Shown piece after piece: positions 42,691 to 55,410 of a DNA stretch of 64,000 nt. This DNA comes from Antedon mediterranea (lineage: Eukaryota > Echinodermata > Crinoidea > Comatulida > Antedonidae), in contig NC_092671.1 in NCBI RefSeq assembly GCF_964355755.1, positions 25,728,070-25,792,069 of the forward strand, given 5' to 3'. Below the pieces are notes generated by a model. That model made no database searches. It saw only the letters and a program-made list of their open reading frames with translations, and was not told the DNA's origin. Positions within the stretch are counted from its first letter, which is position 1, and each line of letters begins with the position of its first letter. Both the position numbers and the translations under genes were made by a program.

Positions 42691-45093
42691 ACTATTCACA
42701 CTAAAAAAAAAAGGTGCAAATCTCTACCTAAAAAGGTGCAAACCGATGCAACAATAGCAGCTCCCTTTAAGGTGCACAACTGCACCTTTGACGGAAGGTG
42801 CAATTTTGAACCCTGATAAAGGGTGCTATAATGCTCCTTTGGAGTTCACATTTGCACCATATAAGGTGTAATTTTCTACCCTAAAAGGTGCAAACTAAAT
42901 GCAACAATAGCAGCTCCCCAAAGGAGCAAAATTCAACCTCTAAATAAAGGTGCAACTTTACACCCTAATAAAAGGTTCAATAATGCTCCTCTAAGATTCA
43001 AATTTCTGTTAAAAAGGTGCACAAATAAAAATCACTAAAATACAAAAAATATTGATTAAGCTTTGTATAATTTTATTCAACTTTAAAACATTACATTATT
43101 CAATTCAACTGCTGAATTAATGGATGGCAATTACCAGTCTCTGCACCTTAAATAGAGTGTGGCCATCTCTTCTCAAACCAACAATAGGCCTATTGTTAAA
43201 ATTATCTAATGATGACATCTTTGGCAGTATTCTCTTCTTATCCCCATATATCTGAAACAGTGTTCTTGATGTCTGGTTCACCTTTTCCGAACATTTTCAC
43301 CTGATTATGTACTTTCCTAAAAAGCATGAAATAGGAAGGGAAACTATTATATTAATATTATCATTAATATGACAACATCATACAATACATTATTGACATT
43401 GTTCTGATTTTTAAAGTCAAATTACCTTGACCACATGCTTCACATACTTTAAAGTATGTTCCTCTCCCTTTCCTCAGCTCGTAGTATAGTAGGCCCTGTA
43501 TACTAGAGTATTACAGTACATGTGGTCACATTTCTTTCTCCTTTTCTGAACATCTTTATTGCTGCTGATTAGAGCAGAGGTGCTCTTTCATGTTTTAAAC
43601 TTATTTTATCCCTCCATGACATCATGTAGGCTGTAACTATAATTAAAAATAATGATAATGTGTATAAGAATTTAATATAGGCCTAGGCCTAATAATACCC
43701 AGCTACTGTAATAACTAATATTAATAATTAGGCCCCTGGCCTGCCTAGCTAGGCCTATTATTAATTATAGGCCTAGCCGGCTAGCTAGGCCTAGGACTGC
43801 TTTTAATTAAGTTTAAGGTCTAGGCCTGGGCCTAGTAGGCCGCCGCCTACCTAGTAAATAACCTAGGCATAGCTAGCCTATTATGCCTAACCTACTAGCT
43901 AGACCCAGGTAAGTAGGCTAGGCCTGGTCTAGCCCCCGCCCGAAAGGCTACTGTAGGCTAAGTAGGCCTCTAGACTGCCTACTTTAGGCTTAACCTAGCC
44001 TAGCTAGGCCTAATAGAGGCCGCATAGATAGGCTAGGTAGGATCGGAGGCCTCTAGCTAGCCTTATTTATTTATTTATTTAGCTAGGCCTATCATTTTTA
44101 AGTTTTATTTAGGCCTAGGCCTAGCCTAGGCTTATAGGCCTGGCCCTACTAGCCTAGGCCCTATACAATAATTAATCTAATAAAAACAACCAAACTACAT
44201 TCCTATAAAGCTTCGTTACTTACTTTTAACAGCTATCCTACACTGGAGAGGTGTGGGAGCTAGGCCTAGGCCTAGTTTAATTTTATAGCCTGATTTTTTT
44301 GGGCGCAAACTCCTCAATTCAAACTGCATGTTTAACAACCGCACGCGCTTAAAATTATTGTTCAATTCCTGTTTCAAATAAATTTAGAACAGATGCCTAC
44401 ATTATGATATTAGATATTCTAATAATATTGTTAAATATGAAAGAAAAGTTTACTTATTCTAGACTTAAGCAAACCAGAGTAAATAACCTCTGAAATTCAA
44501 TATTTTAACAATTGTTTACAGACATCTTGCGTGCGCATACGGTACGAAACTTGTACAAAAATTGTACAAAAAGGTGCTATTATGCACCTTTTAACTGATG
44601 TTAAACCTTATAGGGTGCCCAGTTGAACCTTTGAATTTATCATGTTAAAGGTATTTAATTTTCAGTTACAAGCCAGCGACTTTCTAATGTTCCGTAAAAA
44701 AAAGATTTGTTCGAATTCCGATAGCTGTCCCCACCACAAACCTATCTATATTATTATTAATCTTTCTTATTTTTGTTTTAACTTACCACAATAATGTCAT
44801 TCTAAAAAAAATGTTCTTATCATCACCTTTTAAGCTTTTAGAAGCCCTAAGTTAAACATATCAAGAAGCGTTCATTAATCTAATAGGTCTTATTTGTCAC
44901 ACAGTCACCATGGCCTACTTGGGCCTTTGCGGTGCAGTTCTGCACCTTTTTATACTTGTCTGCATTTTTCGATATAAAAGGTGCAAAAATAAACCTTTTA
45001 TGAACTCTGCACCATTTTATGAGAAAAAGGCGCAAATTAGCACCCTTTTATAGGTTTGCACCTTTTATTGCACCTTTAGTTTTAAGTGTGTTG
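42691..45093. mobile_element. DNA transposon with iterated AGGTGCA ends
   Basis: The left end begins CACACTAAAA and the right end finishes in the complement of CACACTTAAAACTAAAGG. Both about 330-bp left (42,700-43,030) and 500-bp right (44,565-45,085) zones are packed with AGGTGCA/TGCACCT, interspersed with AGGAGC and AGGGTGC variants. The left zone also holds a tandem duplication around ATGCAACAATAGCAGCTCCC. About 1.5 kb between them has no transposase frame. Short inverted ends with dense subterminal repeats resemble CACTA or hAT elements. No target duplication was clear. Confidence 0.7.
43676..44290. repeat. TAGGCCTA-saturated patch
   Basis: Dozens of overlapping TAGGCCTA, CTAGGCCTAG and GCTAGCTAGG motifs. 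The palindromic AGGCCT motif occurs all over the window but is by far densest here, in the interior of the AGGTGCA transposon. No frame is present. Confidence 0.85.
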
Positions 45094-46734
45094 ATTCAAA
45101 TTCTCAATATGGAATAAGTTTCTATAGCCTACTTGTAACAGGATTTTCTTAAACACAATGGATTGTACACGCTCTCTTATTATCTTAGTTAAAAGTTACT
45201 CTTGTGGCTAGTATTTCGTTTTCTGTTATAAATATAAACCGTTCCTTTAAACCTATCGTGTATATACATTGGACTTGTATAGTTAACTATACGAAGGTAT
45301 TTTAGCACACGAGTACTTACGACCGGCGTTTCGGTTGAAATCTAACTTGGATGTGATGTGATTCGAATTAGCTTCGTGTGAACCCATCACCATCGTCAAA
45401 CCCAATTCACAAATCAACCTATCTTAATAAGGCAAGTAGTGTGTTTGCCTATCTTTATCGGCCTATATATATATTATAGTGAGCGTTTCTCTACATCGGG
45501 GTCTGGGGACTACCCCTATATTAACTCATGTAATGCACTCAAAATACAGGCAACAAACTACAAATGAAATTGTAACGTCATTTAGAAATCATAAAAACTC
45601 ATCCGATTGAGTTTGGTAATAATCATATCGCATTAGAACTCGTTAGCATTAACACAATTAATGCGGTCGTCACAGCTGATGTTATCTATCGTATTCACGT
45701 TAACATGGTAGCCACTATACCACATGGGCCTGTTTGATGCTCATGTCATTATCATACGCGAACTTCATATGAAGTCTCTTTTCTACTATACTTAGAATCT
45801 CTTCTTTGGAACACACCCTATTCTAGGAACATTCCTATTAAGGAAATGCTTACTAATGTCTTAATATTAGAAACTTTTTATTACGCAATAAAACGTCTAC
45901 TTTTAAAACGTCCTATTCCGGGAATCTCCTATTAATGGAAAAGAATGGAGGGAAAATTATGTCTTCAGCCAACACCTATTCAGAAGGAACCCCTATTCAG
46001 CGTTACCGTTCTGTGAAAAGAAAAATGGAGCAATGTTTTAAAACCCTGCACCCGACTGCGGCCATTATACGTATATTCAGAGGATACTTTGGGGTTCTAC
46101 AGGCCTATTTCAAAGCCAAGCTCCATCTAACCGATAATCTTAAACAATACAATAAATAAATAATATTTAAACAAAACGTTATGACCTACTCATCAACATA
46201 ATAATGGATAAAGTAAGTTCTTTCAATTTGTAAATACAAGCAGTATATTATTGCTATTACTAAAAAATACTGTATTTATACACTCATTATAATTGTTCAA
46301 AATTAAAGTGACGCTCATCTAGGAGATGAAACATAATTATGCTTTTCTATAATTTAACTACCACCCAAGAGAGCATTTTTATTTTTAATATTTCACATTT
46401 CAAACGGTCCAATAAGCATTCTTCATAAACTGTTCACTAAACCAGATAGTTCCATAATTAACATAGAACCATGTGAATAATAAATGTCACAATGACAATT
46501 TATAGAAACTGGGGACTTATTTTAAACAAATTCCATTCTTGCAGCAGACGTTTTAAGTAAAATAATAGTGAAGAGAAAATAATATGTATGTGAAGTTAAA
46601 CCGAATGTTAGTTACTTAAGTTAAGTCGAGTGCACGTTATAATGTTTTAAGATATAGGCATATTCTCCGACAGACATAAATAAAAATGGTTACATATTAT
46701 GCAGTTATAATTTTAATTATTAACCAAAACTGAC
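45094..46734. other. intergenic with one weak dispersed repeat
   Basis: About 45,815-46,090 contains CCCTATTCTAGGAAC, CCTATTAAGGAAATGC, TCCTATTAATGG and ACCCCTATTCAG modules, similar in style to the repeat at 23,023-23,163. No gene was recognised. Confidence 0.35.
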
Positions 46735-47216
46735 ACTTAAAGACTAACACTAATAATAGTCAATATCGGTATCCCTTAGATTACTACTAACACTGATCTC
46801 TATCGTTATTCTCCAGTTAAAGACTAACACCAATAATGGTCAATATCGGTATTCCACAGACTACCACTAACAGTGATCTCAATTGTTATTCTCCAGTTAA
46901 AGATTAACACCAATACTGGTAAATATCGGTATTCCACAGACTACCACTAATAGTGATCTCAATCATTTTTCTTCAGTTAAAGACTAACACTAATAATGGT
47001 CAGTATCGGTATCCCTTAGATTACTACTAACACTGATCTGTATCGTTATTCTCCAGTTAAAGACTAACACCAATAATGGTCAATATCGGTATTCCACAGA
47101 CTACCACTAACACTGATCTCAATTGTTATTCTCCATTTAAAGACTACCACCAATAATATCCATTATCGGTATTCCCCAGATTAACAGATGGCCTATCTAT
47201 TGTTATTCTACAGTTA
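46735..47216. repeat. foldback-like element, left arm (80-bp unit x 6)
   Basis: Six tandem 80-bp units, each with TTAAAGACTAACACCAATAA, TATCGGTATTCC, CTACTACTAA/CTACCACTAA and TGTTATTCTCC. The same unit, in inverted orientation, forms the array at 49,126-49,615. Confidence 0.92.
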
Positions 47217-47879
47217 AGACAAACGCTGATAACGGTCTGTACCGCCGGGTGAACAGGAGCGATTTTTTTCGGTACGGGTGTTCCTCCATCGGTTCGTTTC
47301 GCCTTTTGGTACAACGTAAACGTGCAAACCGTAAATATGATTGTTAGGTACGTCTAAGTTATAATAAGCCTACAATTTTTTTTTTGCGGTTAAATTGTCA
47401 ACAATTACATGACAAAAAAACAAACCATAAACACCAAAACCATAACATAAATCGGAATTATTATTTAATATTTTGAATATCAAATCTTATCATATTTTTG
47501 TTAATTTACATTTTGTATTACTTGTAATACGGCCAAGTTTAATAATTTCATCGATCTGTGTTAATGACCTAATTATGTATCCGTTTAATAAGAGGTTAGT
47601 GACCCTTACTTTGACTGCATTCATTAAAAACATGAATATTAATAAACGTTTCGCGATACATAGAGACAATTGATTTGGAAAATCATTCCGACTCAATTCT
47701 CTATGAAAAAGCATTAAAACAACGCTTCTTGCTACTTTTACCATTTTTGTAGACTTGCTTGATTTAGCTCTGGGCTGGATCAGTGCATATTTGGATTGGT
47801 TTTTATTTTATAATTGTCTTTGTTCCCTCGGTAGTTGGTGAACCATTTATCATAACACTTTGATTGCCATACTAACATA

Positions 47880-48300
47880 CGAAGCGTAAAGTTCGTCTAA
47901 CGGACACATCTACGAACAAAAATGAATTTAATTTCGTTCGTAGAGATATTAAATTTCTTGATCCAGTAAGAAATTCTATTCTAAAATGTTATTAAATTTC
48001 ATATTCATGTTTTATAGTTATAAATGTGATTTTGCCTAAAGGAAAAATAATATCAATGCTTCTATTAATTAAATTCTATGTAAATTATTCATACTACTAA
48101 AACATATGAAGCGACACGGACCATGTACGGAAAAAGTGAATTTCATTTCATTTGGAGGCGATTAAATGTTATGATCTAATCTATTCTTAAAATATTAAAT
48201 TCCATATTCATGTTTTATAGTTATAAATGTGATTGTGCCTAAAGGAAAAATAGTATCAATGCGTATAATAATTCAATTCTATGTAAATTGTTGGTGATAA
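47880..48300. repeat. direct duplication, about 200 bp
   Basis: ATATTCATGTTTTATAGTTA, TAAATGTGATT and GCCTAAAGGAAAAATA occur at about 48,000 and again at about 48,200, with GAAGCG...GAATTT modules ahead of each. Copies are diverged. Confidence 0.7.
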
Positions 48301-48600
48301 ATTTGTTAATGTCGTATTTAATGTAATTCTAAAAATAAAATAGATCAATTAGCCTAGTAATATCATCGATTTCATAATTTCTTCTGTGACTTATGTATTC
48401 GTGTATAACTTACATTGTATATGGTTCTATAATAAGGTCTATAGTCGTAAAACTAGTACTGAGAACATGAAAAATAAATAGGAATAAAATCAAACACTCC
48501 GCTATTATGCAGTTTTAACAAAAGAGAAACCAAGAAAACTAATGATTCAAATCTGACAATATAATTCCGGTTGAGTTTCCCTCTTAATACGGGTTATTTA

Positions 48601-49125
48601 AAGATGTATTGTCCCTTTAAACACAAAAAAATGAAGGTCAAAATATTCTAAATGTAAAGTGGCCATATCAAAGTAATATTAAAGTTATTCACTTTTAGTC
48701 GAAAATTTGAGCCAAAAACAACAAGTTTACGTAATTAACAGGTAAATTAGTTTGATTACATTTCATCTGGAAAATCGTTACGAGCGAAAGTAAACAAAGA
48801 TTTCAAACCATGAGTACGCATTATGCATATGCTAAATTAGGATTGTTTACAACTCGTCACGGTTAAGAAGGTATTTTCACACAGATCATGAGGAAGTTTT
48901 ATGATTATGCATACAGAGTAGCCAAACAAGCGCATTTCATTATGGGATATGTTTTGATTGAAAACTTTGACTGGAAGTCAAAGTTATTTTTTTAACAAAA
49001 AAACGTCTGTATTTTAAATTTTTGGTGATAGTTAATAACTATTATGATACTTCGAAATGACCCACCTTTTTTCGAAATCTTTTATTTTTTATTTTTTGGA
49101 ATTAGTCAAAGGGACAATACATCTT
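48601..49125. mobile_element. 525-bp MITE with TA duplication
   Basis: Starts AAGATGTATTGTCCCTTT and ends with the exact complement AAAGGGACAATACATCTT. TA dinucleotides flank both ends (48,599-48,600 and 49,126-49,127). This fits a Tc1/mariner-type MITE. It lies exactly against the inner edge of the right foldback arm. There is no coding frame. Confidence 0.8.
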
Positions 49126-49615
49126 TAACTGAAGAATAATGATTGAGATCACTGTTAGTGGTAGTCTGTGGAATACCGATATTGACCATTATTGGTGTTA
49201 GTCTTTAACTGGAGAATAACGATAGAGATCACTCTTAGAGGTAGTCTGAGGGATACCGATATTGAACATTATTGGTGTTAGTCTTTAACTGGAGAATAAT
49301 GGTAGAGATCACTCTTAGAGGTAGTCTGAGGGATACCGATATTGAACATTATTAGTGTTAGTCTTTAACTGAAGAATAATGATTGAGATCACTATTAGTG
49401 GTAGTCTGTGGAATACCGATATTGACCAGTATTGGTGTTAATCTTTAAATGGAGAATAACAATTGAGATCACTGTTAGTGGTAGTGTGGAATACCGATAT
49501 TGACCATTATTGGTGTGGAGAATAACAATTGAGATCAATGTTAGTGGTATCTGATGGTTACCGATATTGAACATTATTGGTAATGTTAGTCTTTTACTGG
49601 AGTAATCCAATATAG
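49126..49615. repeat. foldback-like element, right arm (80-bp unit x 6)
   Basis: Inverted copies of the left-arm unit: GGAGAATAACAATTGAGATC, GGTAGTCTG, GGAATACCGATATTGA and TTATTGGTGTTAGTCTTTAA. The last two units carry deletions. Confidence 0.92.
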
Positions 49616-50429
49616 TGTTACTTTAGAATACCAAAAGAGCATCAAACTACATAATTTTAAACTCAAAGCACAATTTATTAACTACACTAAGAAATGTAAA
49701 GCAATCAACTTAATTAATTAATCATGCGCAACTCGATATATTTTGTGCACACCAGAGGAGTGTGCTGTAGCTTAGACAACTTAGGCCTCACGAACTTGGC
49801 CAATATTTTAATTAGTGAACATAATCCTGCAAGTAGAAACTTAATAAACGATAGTTCGTATAACCATGATATATCTTATTTAATAAGGTACGTTTATCTG
49901 AGAGGCATCGTAATCAGAATCACAAAACGATCGTTTGCTAGCTCCACATATCATTCAAGCTCATATTTAAATGAATTAGGATCGCAAACCCAGTTACCAA
50001 ACGAACACTAATTGATTTATCTGCGAGAAATATCAACATAAATCACATATTTCTCCACATATAGAATTACATTTCTATCGTAATTCAACATGCAATATTA
50101 TTATGAAGAAATATTGACTTTTAGCTCGATGATTGTTTTCACTTATGAACTACCAACACAGTGTCACACTTTTTTAAACATTATTAAAATGTTAATAAAA
50201 ACCATTAATAAATAAAAACGACATCTAACCAATTCTTGGAAGACGTTTTTATTTATTGCCTATTGACACGATATGTCTATTGACCCGATTCTTTCTTTTG
50301 TTAAAAAAACAGTCAAAACTGTGCCCGGATGTTTTACGCGAATCACGGATGATGGAGCGAACAAAGCAAAAATCTTACAAAGACAATGAGTGGGAAATTA
50401 AACGTCGAGAAGACAAAGAAAAACATATG
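49616..50429. other. intergenic, no gene recognised
   Basis: A 95-codon plus-strand frame at 49,724-50,011 has no recognised family motif, signal or membrane segment. No other feature is seen. Confidence 0.35.
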
Positions 50430-50876
50430 AAGGTCTATTTATGATAATTATCATGATGGTCGTGATAATAATGATAAAGATGACATGGGGTAGCAATATT
50501 GTTACTGATAGGAAAGTTGTTGTTGGTGATGAATGTTGTTGGTGATGATAATGACAGTGGTGTTAGAATTACTGTTGATAACTGTGTGCTTTTTTGGAGG
50601 AATGTTATATATTTTACAGTACTGGTTGACCAGTCCTGGTCAATAATAATTATTTATGTCAGATTTTTAAAAAAATTAATGGTATTATTGGTGATGTTAG
50701 TGGAATAGAAATAATTTGTGATGATTGTACAGTTATTGAATATGATGATAATGATATTTGTTGGTGCCAGTGGCGGTGGTGGTAGACATATGTTGACAAC
50801 TGTAAAGTGTTGTTTATGATGACGAGGGTAGTGTTTGTTATAATAGCTGTGGTGGTATAGACACTGTTTATGAGGT
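50430..50876. repeat. GAT/GTT-rich simple sequence
   Basis: Imperfect GATGATAATGA and GTTGTTGGTGATG runs lead directly into the minisatellite and share its GATAATG and GGTGGT vocabulary, suggesting the array grew out of this tract. Confidence 0.6.
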
Positions 50877-53800
50877 GTCATCTCGATAATAACTGTAGAT
50901 GATGGAGAGTGTATGATGAAGGTGATAATGGTAGTAGTGGTGGTATGGACATTGTTTATGAGGTATCATCTCGATGATAACTGTAGATGATGGAGAGTGT
51001 ATGATGAAGGTGATAATGGTAGTAGTGGTGGTATGGACATTGTTTATGAGGTATCATCTCGATGATAACTGTAGATGATGGAGAGTGTATGATGAAGGTG
51101 ATAATGGTAGTAGTGGTGGTATGGACATTGTTTATGAGGTATCATCTCGATGATAACTGTAGATGATGGAGAGTGTATGATGAAGGTGATAATGGTAGTG
51201 GTTGTATAGACATTGTTTATGAGGTATCATCTCGATGATAACTGTAGATGATGGAGAGTGTATGATGAAGGTGATAATGGTAGTAGTTGTATAGACATTG
51301 TTTATGAGGTATCATCTCGATGATAACTGTAGATGATGGAAAGTGTATGATGAAGGTGATAATGGTAGTGGTGGTATAGACACTGTTTATGATGTGTCAT
51401 CTCGATGATAACTGTAGATGATGGAGAGTGTATGATGAAGGTGATAATGGTAGTGGTGGTATGGACATTGTTTATGAGGTATCATCTCGATGATAACTGT
51501 AGATGATGGAGAGTGTATGGTGAAGGTGATAATGGTAGTGGTGGTATAGACATTGTTTATGAGGTATCATCTCGATGATAACTGTAGATGATGGAGAGTG
51601 TATGGTGAAGGTGATAATGGTAGTAGTGATATGGACATTGTTTATGAGGTATCATCTCGATGATAACTGTAGATGATGGAGAGTGTATGATGAAGGTGAT
51701 AATGGTAGTAGTGGTGGTATGGACATTGTTTATGAGGTATCATCTCGATGATAACTGTAGATGATGGAGAGTGTATGGTGAAGGTGATAATGGTAGTGGT
51801 GGTATAGACACTGTTTATGATGTGTCATCTCGATGATAACTGTAGATGATGGGAAGTGTAAAATGAAGGTGATAATGGTAGTAGTGGTATGGACATTGTT
51901 TATGAGGTATCATCTCGATGATAACTGTAGATGATGGAGAGTGTATGGTGAAGGTGATAATGGTAGTGGTGGTATAGACATTGTTTATGAGGTATCATCT
52001 CGATGATAACTGTAGATGATGGAGAGTGACTGGTGATGGTGATAATGGTAGTGGTGGTATAGACATTGTTTATGAGGTATCATCTCGATGATAACTGTAG
52101 ATGATGGAGAGTGTATGATGAAGGTGATAATGGTAGTAGTTGTATAGACATTGTTTATGAGGTATCATCTCGATGATAACTGTAGATGATGGAGAGTGTA
52201 TGGTGAAGGTGATAATGGTAGTGGTGGTATAGACATTGTTTATGAGGTATCATCTCGATGATAACTGTAGATGATGGAGAGTGTATGATGAAGGTGATAA
52301 TGGTAGTAGTGGTGGTATGGACATTGTTTATGAGGTATCATCTCGATGATAACTGTAGATGATGGAGAGTGTATGGTGAAGGTGATAATGGTAGTAGTGA
52401 TATGGACATTGTTTATGAGGTATCATCTCGATGATAACTGTAGATGATGGAGAGTGTATGATGAAGGTGATAATGGTAGTAGTGGTGGTATGGACATTGT
52501 TTATGAGGTATCATCTCGATGATAACTGTAGATGATGGAGAGTGTATGGTGAAGGTGATAATGGTAGTGGTGGTATAGACACTGTTTATGATGTGTCATC
52601 TCGATGATAACTGTAGATGATGGGAAGTGTAAAATGAAGGTGATAATGGTAGTAGTGGTATGGACATTGTTTATGAGGTATCATCTCGATGATAACTGTA
52701 GATGATGGAGAGTGTATGGTGAAGGTGATAATGGTAGTGGTGGTATAGACATTGTTTATGAGGTATCATCTCGATGATAACTGTAGATGATGGAGAGTGA
52801 CTGGTGATGGTGATAATGGTAGTGGTGGTATAGACATTGTTTATGAGGTATCATCTCGATGATAACTGTAGATGATGGAGAGTGTATGATGAAGGTGATA
52901 ATGGTAGTAGTTGTATAGACATTGTTTATGAGGTATCATCTCGATGATAACTGTAGATGATGGAGAGTGTATGGTGAAGGTGATAATGGTAGTAGTGGTG
53001 GTATAGACACTGTTTATGAGGTATCATCTCGATGATAACTGTAGATGATGGAGAGTGACTGGTGATGGTGATAATGGTAGTGGTGGTATAGACATTGTTT
53101 ATGAGGTATCATCTCGATGATAACTGTAGATGATGGAGAGTGACTGGTGAAGGTGATAATGGTAGTGGTGATATGGACATTGTTTATGAGGTATCATCTC
53201 GATGATAACTGTAGATGATGGAGAGTGTATGATGAAGGTGATAATGGTAGTAGTGGTGGTATGGACATTGTTTATGAGGTATCATCTCGATGATAACTGT
53301 AGATGATGGAGAGTGTATGATGAAGGTGATAATGGTAGTGGTTGTATAGACATTGTTTATGAGGTATCATCTCGATGATAACTGTAGATGATGGAGAGTG
53401 TATGATGAAGGTGATAATGGTAGTAGTTGTATAGACATTGTTTATGAGGTATCATCTCGATGATAACTGTAGATGATGGAAAGTGTATGATGAAGGTGAT
53501 AATGGTAGTAGTGGTATAGACATTGTTTATGAGGTATCATCTCGATGATAACTGTAGATGATGGAGAGTGTATGGTGAAGGTGATAATGGTAGTGGTGGT
53601 ATAGACACTGTTTATGAGGTATCATCTCGATGATAACTGTAGATGATGGAGAGTGTATGGTGAAGGTGATAATGGTAGTAGTGATATGGACATTGTTTAT
53701 GAGGTATCATCTCGATGATAACTGTAGATGATGGAGAGTGTATGATGAAGGTGATAATGGTAGTAGTGGTGGTATGGACATTGTTTATGAGGTATCATCT

Positions 53801-54328
53801 CGATGATAACTGTAGATGATGGAGAGTGTATGGTGAAGGTGATAATGGTAGTGGTGGTATAGACACTGTTTATGATGTGTCATCTCGATGATAACTGTAG
53901 ATGATGGGAAGTGTAAAATGAAGGTGATAATGGTAGTAGTGGTATGGACATTGTTTATGAGGTATCATCTCGATGATAACTGTAGATGATGGAGAGTGTA
54001 TGGTGAAGGTGATAATGGTAGTGGTGGTATAGACATTGTTTATGAGGTATCATCTCGATGATAACTGTAGATGATGGAGAGTGACTGGTGATGGTGATAA
54101 TGGTAGTGGTGGTATAGACATTGTTTATGAGGTATCATCTCGATGATAACTGTAGATGATGGAGAGTGTATGATGAAGGTGATAATGGTAGTGGTTGTAT
54201 AGACATTGTTTATGAGGTATCATCTCGATGATAACTGTAGATGATGGAGAGTGTATGGTGAAGGTGATAATGGTAGTGGTGGTATAGACACTGTTTATGA
54301 GGTGTCATCTCGATGATAACTGTAGATA
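50877..54328. repeat. 82-88-bp minisatellite, about 41 units
   Basis: Units read TCATCTCGATGATAACTGTA, GATGATGGAGAGTGTATG, AAGGTGATAATGGTAGT and GACATTGTTTATGAGGTA. Length differs by loss or gain of GTGGTG-type triplets. Marker variants (GGGAAGTGTAAAATG at about 51,850, 52,620 and 53,905; GTGACTGGTGATGG at about 52,027, 52,797, 53,056 and 54,083) recur with neighbouring variants in the same order, so multi-unit blocks of roughly 770 bp were duplicated. Confidence 0.96.
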
Positions 54329-54334
54329 ATAGAA

Positions 54335-54652
54335 AGTGTGAAAAAATGTGAAAACAACCACAAATGTAAATACGTATCACCCAATGTGAAAAAAAGTACA
54401 ACAAATAAGAAAACGCTCATGTGTGAAAAAGCGCGCCCACATGTGAAAACGCCCACAAATGTGAAAACCCCAAATGTGAAAACAACCACAAATGTGAAAG
54501 CCTATCACCCACAAATGTGAAAACAACCACAAATGTGAAAACAACCACAAATGTGAAAACAACCACAAATGTGAAAACAGCCACAAATGTGAAAACAACC
54601 ACAAATGAGAAAACAACCACAAATGTAAAAATAACCACAAATGTGAAAATGG
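54335..54652. repeat. 18-bp minisatellite (AAATGTGAAAACAACCAC)
   Basis: About 17 units, irregular at the left (GCGCCCACATGTGAAAACGC) and regular from about 54,470. All frames are open because 18 is a multiple of three, giving repetitive Thr-Asn-Val-Lys or Phe-Thr-Phe-Val-Val frames that I do not regard as proteins. Confidence 0.93.
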
Positions 54653-55320
54653 TTGTCGTGTTGGTAGCAATAATGCTGTTATTGGTGTTGGTGATAATGG
54701 CTATGTTGGTCACAATGTTGACAATGGTACACAGCGTTGATACGAATGATAATTGTTCGTGATATGAGTAACAAAAAAATAGGCATAGACTATTTTTTTG
54801 GATGAAGGTTATGATTTTAGGTATAATATCTGTGATGCGTTGTAACGTTAAAGTTTGGGATAAATTTCCAGGTTTCATGTTGGCCATTAAATAATGGCTA
54901 TGTGGTGGCGGTGGTAATATGTTAATAATGTTGAAAAAGATAGTGATGAAGTCGTTGATGGTTTATTGTTGCCGGGAGGAAAGATGAGTACTGATAATCT
55001 AATTAGTATTATGTTGTGTTGTCATAGAGGCGATATGTTAGTTTGATCTAAATTCTTGACATTAGAAAGAACAGATTATGCCATCAATAAATTGCCACTC
55101 AGCACAGCAAGTTGTAAACAAGATCTGTTGCATATTATTTCAAACAGCTGATATTTGAAGTTATCCTGTTCATCTAAGTCCACTAGTTACATCTATTTTA
55201 TTTATCTACTGAAATTGAATGAAGGAATTTTAAATACGTATTTTCGGAAGTCCATGTGTAACGCAATTACTATAAGTACTGGTTATGAATTTCAATAATG
55301 TTTGCGTTCATTTCCCACCG
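54653..55320. other. no gene seen
   Basis: GTTGGT/GATAATGG-rich sequence to about 54,760, then AT-rich DNA. No supportable feature. Confidence 0.4.
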
Positions 55321-55410
55321 GCTATGAGGACAGCATGAGGGATGTAGCTCGGCACGATCTGCCGTGCTATGAGGACAGCATGAGGGATGTAGCTCGGCAC
55401 GATCTGCCGT
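55321..55410. repeat. 45-bp perfect tandem duplication
   Basis: GCTATGAGGACAGCATGAGG followed by GATGTAGCTCGGCACGATCT and GCCGT, repeated once without change. Confidence 0.95.

Larger units (their letters stand above)
46735..49615. mobile_element. foldback-like element with tandem-array arms
   Basis: Two arrays of the same 80-bp unit lie in inverted orientation around a 1.9-kb centre. Long inverted arms built from tandem repeats define Foldback-type (FB/TU) elements. The centre has no transposase frame; it holds a direct duplication (about 47,880-48,300) and a 525-bp MITE. Outer target duplication was not identified, and the arrays could also have been made by local inversion. Confidence 0.65.

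Noticed and set aside
49724-50011. 95-codon plus-strand frame
   Set aside because: No motif, splice context or compositional support.
54417-54887. Repetitive frames rich in Thr-Asn-Val-Lys or Phe-Val-Val on both strands
   Set aside because: Open in every frame because the underlying repeat is 18 bp; treated as minisatellite.
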